Source: Ramlibacter terrae (lineage in GTDB: Bacteria; Pseudomonadota; Gammaproteobacteria; Burkholderiales; Burkholderiaceae_C). From it: 64,000 nucleotides of DNA. The stretch covers positions 2,914,001 to 2,978,000 of the forward strand of contig CP053418.1 of the NCBI GenBank assembly GCA_013127575.1. Direction: 5' to 3'. Positions within the stretch are counted from its first letter, which is position 1. Every line of letters starts with the position of its first letter. Below the pieces are notes generated by a model. That model had not been told where the DNA came from and did no database searches. It saw only the letters and a list, made by a program, of their open reading frames with translations. The position numbers and the translations under genes were made by a program. Shown one piece after another: positions 46,801 to 58,800 of this stretch.

Positions 46801-49800
46801 GGCGCCGGACACCGCGGTCCCGGTCATGGCGATCGTGCGGGTGTGGTCGGCATCCAGCGGTTCGGTGCCGTTGACGGTGCCGGTCGGGCCGACGGTGATG
46901 GACACGTTGCCGACGTTCGCCGAAGCGTCGATCGTCACGACCCGGCCGCTCACGCTGACCTTGCCGGCGAAGTTCGCGTTGCCGTTGATGGCGTTGCGCA
47001 GCTGCGTGGCGAGGTCGCTGCCCGCCGTGGTCGCGGTGGTCACCGTGAAGGGCGAGTAGCCGGCGATGGTGACCGTGTACGTCGCCGCATTGGCGACCGT
47101 CGTGGGGATCGTGATCGTCCGCGCGTAGTCGGCGCTCGACACGTCCGCGGCGTTGACGGTGTAGTTGCTCGCGGTGCCCCGGTGAAGGCATCGAAGCTCA
47201 CCGTCTTGTCGCCGGCGTTGAGCACCGAGATGAGGGCGTTGTCGCCGGCGCGCGCCGTGTAGGCATGGCCGTTGACGACGACCGTGTAGCTGGCGGCGCC
47301 GCTGAGCGAGCCGACCCGGAATTCGATGTCCGACACCTGCTTGGAGGTGGTGCCGGCCAGACCGTCGGCGTCGAGCCGTTCGAGTCGTAGGCGCCGTCGA
47401 TGACGCCGGTGGTGACCGTCTGCACGACCACGTTGCTCAGCGTGAACTCCGTGTTGGCGACGCGCGCCGTGAAGGTCAGGCGCTGTTCGCCGTTGTTGGC
47501 GGCGGCCGTGACCGGGCCTTGCGTGTCGCCGTTCACCTTGGACACGAGGGCGGCGGGATCGACGGCCAGTCGGCTGTGACCGTCGTGCCGCCGACGTTCT
47601 CGCCGACGTACACGGAGTACGCCGGGCGGGAATCGAGCTGGAACGAGATCCGGGTGCCGGCGGCCAGCGTGATGGTGCCGAAGCGCAGCTGGTCCACCGG
47701 GTCGCCGAGGTGCCGGCCTGGCGGGTGATGGTGCTGGTGACCGCGGCGACCGCGCCGCCGTCCGAGAACGTCGTGTTCTTGGTGACGGTGGTGACCCCGT
47801 TCTCGTCGAAGTCGAAACCGGTGGCCGTGTAGCGGATTTCCAGCTCGCGCCCGGTGCCCGCCATCGTCGGCGTGGCCGGGAACAGCGGGGTGCCGCCTTC
47901 GACCACCAGCGGGGTGGCCGTCACGGTGCGCGTGGTCTGGCCGTTGACGTAGATCTCGTAGCCGTACAGGTCGGCCGAGCTCTGGTCCAGTTCGACCGTC
48001 GGCACCATCTTGTTGGTGACGGAGTCCGGTGCAGGATCAGGTCGCCGTTGTCGGCGCGCTTGTAGGCCTCCCATTTCTGGATCAGGCCCGTGGCGTCCAC
48101 GGTGACGTTGCTGCCCGCCGTCTTCTCCGCGCCGACGGCCGTGCCGGCCTCGATGTAGTCGACGTAGAGGTCGCCCGCGGCCTTGACCGTGATGGCGTGG
48201 CCCGAGGCGACGTTGCGGATGTCGCGCACCCGGTGTCGTCGCCCGCGTTGATGCTGATGCTGCCGGCGGCCGCGACCACGTGGTCGACGGTGAGGCCGGT
48301 CGCCTCGTTGACGAGGACGGTGCCGGCCGCGGTCGTGTCGATCGTGATGCGGTCGATCAGCGTGTTCAGCTGGACGTTGCTCTCGGCGGCCACCACCAGG
48401 TTGTGGGCGATGAAGACCGAGGCGCCGTCGGTGGAGATCTCGCTGGCCCGCACGGTCAGCACGCCGGTGTCCGCGTTGGCTGCCACGATGCCGCTGGAGA
48501 CGACCAGCTCGCCGGCGATGTCCAGGGTGACGTTGCGCGCGGACTCGAAGCCCGTGACGCCGCCGACGAAGCCGGTCAGGTTGAGGCCCGAGCCGAGGTC
48601 GAGGTAGACGTCCTTGGCCGCGCGGAGCTGGAAGTCCGCCGCGGGCAGCGCATTCGGCAGCATCGACCTGCCGCCGGCGGCGAGGTCGACGTTGTTGGCG
48701 ATCGCGGTCAGCGTGAGCTTGCGCGTGGCGGCGTCGAAGGTGGCGTCGGCCGGGCGGCCGGCGTCGGCGTTGACCTTGGCCTGCAGCCCCGTGAGGATGC
48801 CCGTCCAGTGCCGGCGACGGTGCCGGCCGCCGGCGTGGTCGCGTCACCCGCGGTGACCGAATAGGTCTTGCTGCCGACGACCACCGAGTACACGGCATCC
48901 AGCGCCGGCGCGTGGGCGTCGAACTGGACGGCCGCCACCTGCTTCTGCGCGGCGGCGTACTGCTGGGTGATCGTGGTCGTCGCGGCGAACTTGTTCAGCT
49001 GGACGTTCAGGAAGCCCGTCGGCGTGGCGATCGCGGCCTCGTCGACCATGTCGTTCATGTCGCCGTCGCCGTTGAAGTCCATGCGCGCGACCATCTCGCT
49101 GACGATGTCGTTCAGGTCGGGGGTGCCGTCGGGGTTGAAGTTGCCGTTCAGGTTGAACGACTTCAGCACGTTGCCGATGCCCTTGGCGACGAAGATCACT
49201 TCGCCGATCTCGGTGCTGCCGGGCAGCGCCGCCACGGTGCCGGAAAGGATCAGGTCCTGGCCGGCCACGAGTTCCGGCGCTCGCTCGCCTGCAGGGTCAC
49301 GCCCCGGAGGCTCAGCGTGCCGCCGGTCTCGATGATCAGCGTCTTGGCCGACATGTCGGACGGGAACAGGCGCGAGGCGTTGTTGAACAGGAAGTAGTTG
49401 CCCGCGCGGTACTCCATCAGGTCTTCGGCGTCGAAGAACCGGTACAGCGAGACGACGTCCTTCGCGACGAAGGCGACGCCCTTGTCGTAGCCGAGCGTGT
49501 CGCCGGTGGCCGAGGCGGTCACCAGCACGCTGGCCAGCGTGCTCTCCGGGCGGATCGTGTTGCCGGTGATCGCGTTCTGCGCGGCCACGCGGTCTTCGTC
49601 GCCGACCCGCAGGTCGTTGGCGGCGGTGATGCTGACGAGCGTGGTGCCGCTGGCCAGGCTGGTCTGGGCCGCGAGCACGTCGAGGCCGAGCGACTTCTCC
49701 TTGAGGCCGTCGCGTTCGGACAGGACGATGTCGCCGCCGTCCGTGGCGGCGTCGAGGCTGTTGACCGCGATCTCCAGACCGGTGATGCCCGACTTGGCGC

Positions 49801-52800
49801 GCAGCGTGAGCACGTCGGCGACCAGGTCGACGCCGTCGTCGAGGAAGCTCTCGACGATGCGGCCTTCGGTGGAGTCCAGCGTGATGTCGCCCGACGAGCT
49901 CACCTCGGGCAGCACCGCTTCGGCGCTGACGGCGAGCACGTTGTTGTTGGCCGGGGCGGTCAGGGTGACCGTGCGCGTGGCGGCGTCGAAGGTGAAGCCG
50001 ACTTCGCGGCCGGTGTCGGCCGTGACCTTGGCCTGCAGGCCGGAGAGGATGCCTTGCCGGTGGCCGCGACGGTGCCCGCCGGCGGGGTCGTGGCGTCGCC
50101 GGCGGTGACCGTGTACGTCCTGGTGCCGACCACCAGCGAGTAGACGACGCCGACCGCAGGGGCGTGGCTGTTGAACTGCACGCTGGTGACCTGCGGCAGG
50201 GAGGCCGTGGCCGCCTGCGTGACCGTCGCGAGCGCGGCGATGGACGCCTTGTCGGTGGGCGTGGCGGGTAGATGCCGGCGGATGCGTAGCGCACCAGGAT
50301 GTCGCCGCGGGCGGTCACTTCGATGTCGTTCGCGTCGCGGTTCGAAGCCAGGCGCAGCGAGCCGAGTTCGACGATGCCGTCGGCGTCGAGCGTGAAGCCG
50401 CCGCTGGAGACCTGCGCGTCGCGCACCAGCAGGCGCCGGTCGCTCTGGGTGATCGTCACGGCGCCGGCGGCGGTGGTCTGCAGGTCCAGCGTGGCGACCG
50501 AGGTCAGCACGGATGGCGCCGCCGGCCGTCAGGGACAGCTCGTCCGCCGTCACCAGGCCGCTGGCGTGGCTGATGGCGCCGGTGGTGACCAGGACCACGT
50601 CGCCGCGCGTCGTGGTGGTGGTGATGCTGCGCGGCGGCGTGTCGGTGTTGAGCGCGACGGAGGTGACGGAGGTGCCGGTGGCGACCGTGCCGAGCACGAT
50701 GTTGCCGCCGCGGGCTTCCAGCCGCACGTCGTTGCGGTCGCTCGGGCCGGTGGTCTTCACCACCGAGGCCGTCAGCGTGCCGAGGTTCAGCACGTCGATG
50801 GCGCCGTTGGCGGCCACCACGTTCGTCAGGTCGAGCGCGCCGGTGTTGCGCAGCTCGATGTTGCCGGCTTCGCTCAGCACGATGTCGGCCGTGGCCACGG
50901 CGGTGTTCAGCGTGATCGCGGTGTCCGCCCCGGCGACCAGGTGCGTCGCCATCATCAGGCCGGTGCCGGGCGCGTCGGTGCGCAGCACGCCGTCGATGGT
51001 GGGCTTGACCTGCTCGATCGCGCCGCCGAGGGCCGACAGCGTGATCGTCGCGCCGGTGGAGGCCTTCAGCTCCGACTGGTCGAAGCGCAGGCTGCCGCCG
51101 AAATCGCCGGCCGAGATCGCGAGGTCGCCGCCGGTGGATTCCAGGCGCGCTTCGCTGTCGCCCGTCACGCTGCCGTCGCCGGCCGCGCCGAAGCCGGCTT
51201 CGATGGAGAGCGTCTTGCCGGCGATGCCGCCGGAGATGATGATGTTCCGCTCCGCCGTCGCCACGAAGGTGCCGGTGGCGGAGGTGTCCCCGCCCAGCGT
51301 CATGTCGATGTCCGAATCGAACGTGACCGATCCGGCGGTGCCGGTGGCCCGCACCAGCGCCGAGTCGTGCAGCAGCAGGCTTTCACCCGCGTGCAGCTTG
51401 ACCGAGCCGCCGGCCTCGAGCCGCGCTTCCATCAGCTGGCCGTTCGCATCGAGCTTCTGGCCCTGCACCTGCAGCAGCGTGCCGGCCTTGACGTCCGTGC
51501 CGGTGCCGGCCAGCACCGTGCCGCTGATGCGCGCCGCGCCGGCCGCATCGATCAGCACGTTGTTGCCCTTGATCGATTCGCCCACGAAGCCCGCGCCGCC
51601 GCCCACTTCGAGCGCCGTCTCGGTCACCACCGTCTGCAGCACCGTTTCCTTGCCGATGATCGGCACCGTCTCCCAGACGGTCACGTCGCGCATGGTGACG
51701 ACCTGGACCTGCTTGCTCTGGGTCTGGTAGATCGGCCGGTAGTCGTAGATGGCCTCGTTCTGCGAAACCATCTCGTACGACAGGCGCAGGCGCGAGTCGT
51801 ACACGTCGTGCCACTTCGACACCCAGCGGTTCTGGTAGTCGGTGAAGGTTTCCGTGATCTCTGGGTCAGCTCCTTGCGGCCCTTCACCCAGATCACCAGG
51901 TCGTCGCCCCCGATGTAGTCGTTCTGGGACAGCATCTCCCGGTACTGCGTCTTCCAGATGTTGAAGTTCCCGTTGTTGAACCAGTTCGCGTTGTTGCGGT
52001 AGGCGTCATGGCCGCCCGCCACGACGTTCAGCACGTCGATGTAGAACTGGCCCATGGCCGGCTGCCGGTGTGGGTCCAGCGCTTGACGCCGTCGACCGTC
52101 TCGACCGTGCTGATGTCCTGCCAGATCGTGCCGTTGGTCCACTCGGGGACCTCGTCCTCGTCGTCCCAGTCGCCCCAGTTGCTGCCGTCGTCGTTGTCGA
52201 CCCAGTGGTCGACCAGCGTCGTCCAGCCGCTCCAGCTCTTGAACTTGTAGCTGAGGTCGGTGTACGCGTTCGAGCTCAGCTGGATCACGTGCATCGTGTC
52301 CTCGACGAGGTCGTCGAGGAACGTGTCGTAGGTCTTCAGCAGGCGCGTCGGGTCGGTGATCGACGAAAGCGCGCTGTTCACGGTCGGCGTCGTCAGCGGC
52401 GAGCCTTCGGCGTTCATCTCCAGCGGCGAAGCGCCGCTTTCCATGAACCAGGTCGGCGGCCGGTACAGGATGCCGTTGTCGCTGCGCGAGGAGATGTCGA
52501 ACACGCGGCGGCCGGTGTCCACGTTGTAAGTGGCCAGCCAGCGTGCGGCGCCGTCGTCGATCAGCGCGTGCGGCTCGATGTAGCTCGACGCGTTCGGGAT
52601 GACGGTGCTGTTGAACGCGGACGTGTACTGGTCGTACGTGAGGTCCGCCTTGTCCTGGTAGCGGCCCACGTACTCGCCCATCGTCGCGGTCACCGGCGGC
52701 TGCGGCAGGCCGGGTTCGGTGGTGCCGGCCACCAGGTTCACCCAGTGCCGTTGCTCTGGCCGTCGCGGGTGGTGTCGCCGCTCAGGTACTCGCCGAGGCC

Positions 52801-55800
52801 TTCGGACACCACGCGCAGCACGGCGGCACGGGCGCCGCTCTGCATGCGGACGTACTTGTCGCGCCAGCCCGCCACGTCCACGTGGTAGTACTGCTGCTGC
52901 GCGTCCTTCCACTCCGGCGTCCACTTGGTCTTGGTGGTCACGCCATTGAGCGTCTTGAACAGCCAGGCCTCGTTCTCGTCGTACGAGAACTGGTAGGCGG
53001 CCTTGTACTGCAGGTGGTTGAGCACCGCCTGCTTCTGCGCGGCGTTCAGCTGGCCGAAGCTGCGGTACTCGGCGCTGGCGTCGTCGCCGGTCACGGCGAG
53101 CGCGCGGCGCGTCGGGTTGGCTTCGTCGCCGGCGTTGGCCCAGTACACCACCCCGTCGATGGTGACGGTGGGGATTTCCTCGTTCTTGTAGTCGATCCCT
53201 TCGATGAAGTACTCGCGGAAGCGCTGGTCCTTCGTCGCGTCGTTGGGGTCGTTGTAGGCATCGGCGCGGTAGTAGCCGATCTGCGTGAGCTTGACCTTCA
53301 GCTGCGTGAACTGCGAGCCGACCTGGACCAGCTCGGTGCCCACCTGCTCGGTGATCTGGGTCGTCTCGTAGCTGATCTCCGGCACCTGCACGGTGCCCGC
53401 GGCCACCGGCGGTAGCCCTTGACCACGTCGATCGTGACCGCCTTGGTCGTGTACTCGCGCACCGTGACGTCGCGGACGCCGGTGACGTTCGCATCGGCGT
53501 CGATGGTGACGTCCCCGCCGGAGCGCAGCGCGACGTTGCCGTCGGCCTGCAGCATGGCCTGGCCGCGCAGCACGAGTTGCCCGCCCTGCAGTTTCTCGCG
53601 TGCGATGGAGGCTTCGAGGTCGGCGCGGTTCCAGCTCAGGTCGGCGCCGGCGTTCAGGTCGATGTCCTTGGCCGACTTGATGGAGCCGGCGCCGCCGATG
53701 GTCAGCGTGTTGCCGGCGTTGGCCAGGATGCGGCCGGTCGCGGTGTTGCTGACCTGCACCACGCCGTCGAGCGTGATGTCGCCGGCCACCGGGTGCACCA
53801 GGCGGTCGGCGCGGACGACGGCGATCTCGTTGGTGCCGTAGGTGCCCTGCACCACCAGGCTGTTGCGCGCCTGCATGAAGACGTCGGAGCCGGCGCCGGT
53901 CGCCCACACCACCGCCTTGTTGGCGCGGGCGTAGATGTTGCCGGAGTACATCTCGACGTGGTTGAGCACGTTCACGTTGCGCTGCAGCGTGATGTCGCCA
54001 CCGGTGGAACGCACGGTGAGCGTGCCCACCTTGCCCGGCCGAAGTCGACGTTGGCCTGGTCGGTCTCCTTCTGGCCCACCACGCCCCGGATCAGGATGCT
54101 GTCGGTCGAGACGATGTCGATGCGGCCGTTGCGGGCCGTGTCGAGCGTGCCGCCCATGACGTAGTTCTGGTTCTGGTCGGCGATCATCAGGTTGATGAGC
54201 ACGCCGATGCGGCTGTCGTCCGTGCCGCCGCTGACGGTGATGGAGTCGTACGCCGACACGAGGCCGTCGATCCAGACCTGCGAGCGCGAGACCAGGCTGA
54301 TGTCGGAACCGGCGTCGAGCGTCTCCGGGGAGCGCCCGCACGGATGTCGCCTTCGGAGCGCAGGTCGATGGACGCGTCGGCGCCCGCCTGCACTTCCGTC
54401 CACTTCGCCGCCAGCAGCGGGCCTGCCCCCAGGCGGCCCAGCGCGTCGGCGCGGATCGCGCTGCCGCGGGTCATCGAGAAGCCCACGCCCGAGGCGTCGG
54501 CGCCGGTCTGCACCGCGATGCGGCCGGTGGCCCACAGGTTGCCCGCGTCGTCGATGTCGCCCAGCAGCAGGGCGCCCGTCGCGCGGATGTCGATGCTTGC
54601 GCGCTTGCCTTCCCAGGTCCAGTCGGATTCCTCGGGGTCGGTCAGTTCGGCGCCGGCGAAGACCGAGCCGAGCACGGTCACGCTCGCGCCGCGCAGCGCG
54701 ATGGTGCTGTCGTCGCCCGAGCTGAGCAGCTGGCCCGATGCGCCGATGGCCACGCGGCCGCCGGCCGTCAGCTCCAGGCGCTTGGAAGCCTCGAGCACCG
54801 CGCCGAGGTCGTCGTCGGTCATGCTGCCGATGTCGATGGCGTCGCCCGCGATCAGCGACAGGCTCTGGCCCTCGCCCTTCACCAGCACGGTGGAGAGCAC
54901 CGAGATGTCGTCGCCCGCCTTGACCTGCATCGAGCCGGCCAGCTCGAAGCTGCCGTGGATGTTGGCATCGCCGGTGGCGGTGATCGCCACCTCGTAGTCG
55001 TAGGTCGCCGCCGTGGCCGCGTTGCTGCGCACCGTGCCGCCGATGTCGACGTTGACGCCGGAGACCACCATGGAGGCGCCGGTCTCGAGCACGCCGTTGG
55101 CGCCCGGGCGCATGGTCCCGGTGGTCGAACGGACTTCCAGCAGGCCCGGTGCGGGCTGGTGGTGCCGATCTGGCTGTCGACCTGCACGTCGTTCACGCCG
55201 GTCAGGATGATCCGGCCGCCGGAGTCGAGCGAATTCAGCCGGCCCAGCGTGTGGATGCTCTTGACGCCCGCGGCGACGGTGCCGCCGGCGGTGACGACGA
55301 TGTCGCGCTGCGCCGTGAGGCTGCCGCTCAGGACGATGCCCGCGTCGGCGTTGATGATGATGTCGGAGCCGCGGCCCTTGGCAATCAGGCTGCCGAGCAG
55401 CACCGCGTGGCCGGCGGGGTTCAGCACCATGCTGCCGGACAGCGTTTCCAGCACGCCGCTGGCGGTCAGGTTGACGTTCTGGTTGCCGTTGGCGGAATTG
55501 CCCGCGTACAGGTTGATGCCGCTGTGGCCGCGGATCCAGCCGGACAGGGTCATCTCGCCGCTGGGCGCGTCCGAGCGGCCGAGGTTCACGATCGAGCCGC
55601 GGGCGGCGGCGTCGATCGCCGCGCGGCGGTCGGAAGCCAGCGGGCCCGTCGTCGCGCCGGTGGCGGCGATCTGGGTGAAGCCCGGGCGCTGCGCGCCGCC
55701 GCCGGTGACGGCGGCGATGGACGTCGTGTAGGCGCCCGTCAGCATCAGGCGGCCGTCGTTCAGGCGGACGGTCGGTTCCTCGATGTCGAGGTCGTCGAGC

Positions 55801-58800
55801 GTGCCCGAGGTGGTGCCGTCGGTGAACTGCGTCGCGCGGATGGCGGCCTGCAGGTCGGCCACCAGCGAAGCGAGGCCGGCGTTGCCGAAGGTGGAGTCCG
55901 CGGTGACCACGACCACGCCGCGCAGCAGCTGCGTGCCGTTGTGGATCGTGAGCTCGAACTTCGTGTCGGCGCTCAGGTGGCCGTCGGCGAATTCGGCGAA
56001 GCCGTCCGCCAGCAGTTCCCTGGTTCCACGCCGGCGCCAGCACGCTCAGGTTGCCGCTCGACGACAGCGTGATGGCGCTGAATTCCTGCCAGTGCTCAGG
56101 TGGACGTTGCCACCCACCACGACGCCTTCGTCGATCCAGTCGTCGGGCTCGTTCTCGCCCAGCGGCGCCGCGCGGCCGGAGCCGCCGCGCACGTCGATGG
56201 TCTTGCCGGCCATCAGGTCGCGGCCCGGCGCACTGGTTGTCGGCCACGACGGTGATGACGGAATCGCCGCCGAAGTTGCGGGTGGTGCTGCCCGGTAGAA
56301 GCCGAGGCTGTCGTAATGGTCGATGACCTCGCCGCCGGCGACGACCAGGCCGAGGATCTCGGCGTCCTGTTCGGCGGAGATGTTGATCACGCCGTCTTCG
56401 TGCGCCGTGGCCAGCCGCGCGCCGCCCGGCATCTTCACGCCGACGCCGTCGTTGCTGTGGCCGCCGATCACGTCGATGCGGGTCTTCGCGCGGATGGTGC
56501 CGCCGATCTCCACCAGCCGGTTGTCGGCGGTGTTGGCGAGCCCGCCCGGTACACCTGCCCTTCGGATTCGATGTGCACCGTGCCCGCTTCGTCGGACCGG
56601 GTGACGGTCTCGGACAGCAGCGTGCCCTCTTCGTCGAACACCTGCGCGACGTCGCCGCCGGACACGATGTTGCCCACGATCTCGACGCGGCCGAGCGAAT
56701 CGACCACCACGCTGCCGCCGGTGTTGGCGCTCGTGTGGCCGGCCACCATCAGGCCGCCGGCGCTGGCCGGCGGACACCGATGCCGTCGTCGTCGGCGCCG
56801 ACGCCGGTGCTGGTGACGGTGACGCTCTGGCGGCCTGCAGGCCGGTGTTGATGTCGATGCGCTCGCCCGCGGTGACGGTGATCGTCGAATCGCCGTCGCC
56901 CGGGTAGGACACGCCGGTCTCGCCGATCGTGCCGCCGGCGACCACCGCGCCGTTCAGGACCACGTCCTGCGCGCCGAGGATGGTGATGGAGCTGCCCGCT
57001 TCCAGCGAGTTCAGGATCGAGGTCGCGTGGACGTAAACGCTGTCGCGCTCTTCGAGGCCGTCGTCGACATCGTCGCCGTCGAGCGAAATGCCGCCGCGCA
57101 GTTCGATGTCGCCGTGGATCTCGGCGGTGCCTTCCCAGTAGACCCGGGTATCGGACTGCAGCACCAGGTCGGAGCCGGCGCCCAGCAGGTCGATGTTGCC
57201 GCGCACGATCACGTCGTCGTGGCTGCTGATCGTCAGGCCCCTGGCTGGCCGCCAGGTTGGTGATGGTGCCGGTCAGCAGGAAACCGAAGCCGCGCTGGCC
57301 GAACAGCTCGTGCGGGCTGGTGACGGAGACGTAGTCGAGGACGCCGTCCTTGCCCTCGTCGACGGCCAGGATCACGTACTCGCGCTGGCCGTCGGTGACG
57401 AACCAGCGGTTGGCGCCGGCCGGCGAGGCAGCGCCCCACTCCATCTCGGCGTTGTCGTAGTCGATGCCTTCGGTGAAGGTGGTGACCAGCTCGTTGTCCG
57501 CGCCTTCCTTGTAGTAGACCAGCGAGGTGTACTCGGTCCAGCCCGACTGCTCGCGCACGCGGAAGCGCTGCTCGGCGGTCATGTCTTCGTAGGCCGTCCC
57601 CGCTTCGGGCACGACCACGTTGCTCCAGACCACCGTTTCGTTGTCGTAGTCGACGCCCTCCACGAACGTGAGGCGGTAGGCATCCTCGGCCAGCACCGCT
57701 TCGGCGTTGTGGTAGACCACGCCGTCGTAGCGGCGGTAGCCGCTCTGCGCCAGCACCACTTCCTGCTGCTCTTCGGACAGCAGCTCGAAGCCGGCGTCGG
57801 CCGCGGGCTTCTTGACGCTGCCCCAGTCGATCGTGGCGTTGAAGTAGTGCTGGCCCTGCAGGGGCTTGAGCACCAGCCGGTCCGTCAGGGCGGCGTCGGC
57901 CTTGAAGAACATCTGCTGCGTGACCACCGCATAGCCGAGGCTCTCGGCCACCACGGCGCGCTGGGCGGGCGTCAGGTCCTCGAACGAGGTGCCTTCCGCC
58001 GGCGCGGCCACGCCGCCCCAGTCGATCCCCCGGATCGAGAACTGGACGGGGCCGGTCGCGAAGCTCTTGACCACCTGCAGGTTCGCGGGCGCGCTGGCCT
58101 TGTACCAGTTGGTGCCGGTGTGCATCTCGTAGCCCGGGGAGTGGGCGACGACGCTGCTGCGCCTGGCTGAGGTCGGAGAACGCGGTGCCGGCGGCGGAGC
58201 GCCGGCGGCGCCCCAGTAGATGTCGGCGTTGCTGTAGTCGGCCACCGGGCCCCTGGCTGAAGCTGCTCACCAGCTTCTTGCCCAGCGGCGCGTTGTAGTT
58301 GTAGAAGCGGACCTTGCTCAGGTCGAAGCCGAGGTCGAGCGCCACGGCCACCTTCTGGCGGTTGCTCAGGCTGCCGAATGCGACGCCCGCTGCCGGGTCC
58401 GAGGCGCCGGCCGCGGCCCAGTCGATGTCGCTGTTCTGGTACCTGGCGACCGCGCCTTCCGGGAAGTCGACGAGGTAGCCCAGCGTCTCGGCGACCAGCA
58501 CCTTCTGCTGCAGCGTCAGCGCGCTGAAGGCGGCGCCGTCGGCGGGTGCGGCCAGGCCGGCACCGGCCCAGTCGATGCGGCTGTTGCTGTAGTCGGAGGC
58601 GACGCCCTGCACGAAGCCGGTGACCAGGCGCAGGCCGGCGGGTGCGTCGGCCTTGACGAAGATCGTCTGCGTGTACTCGGTGTACCCGGTGTTCACCACG
58701 CCTTCGGCCAGCGTCGGCAGCAGGTGGTCGCCGGTGGCGTTGGCGTTGTACAGGGCGCCTTGCGGCAGCGCCGTGTAGCCGAGGTAGGTTGCCACGGCCA

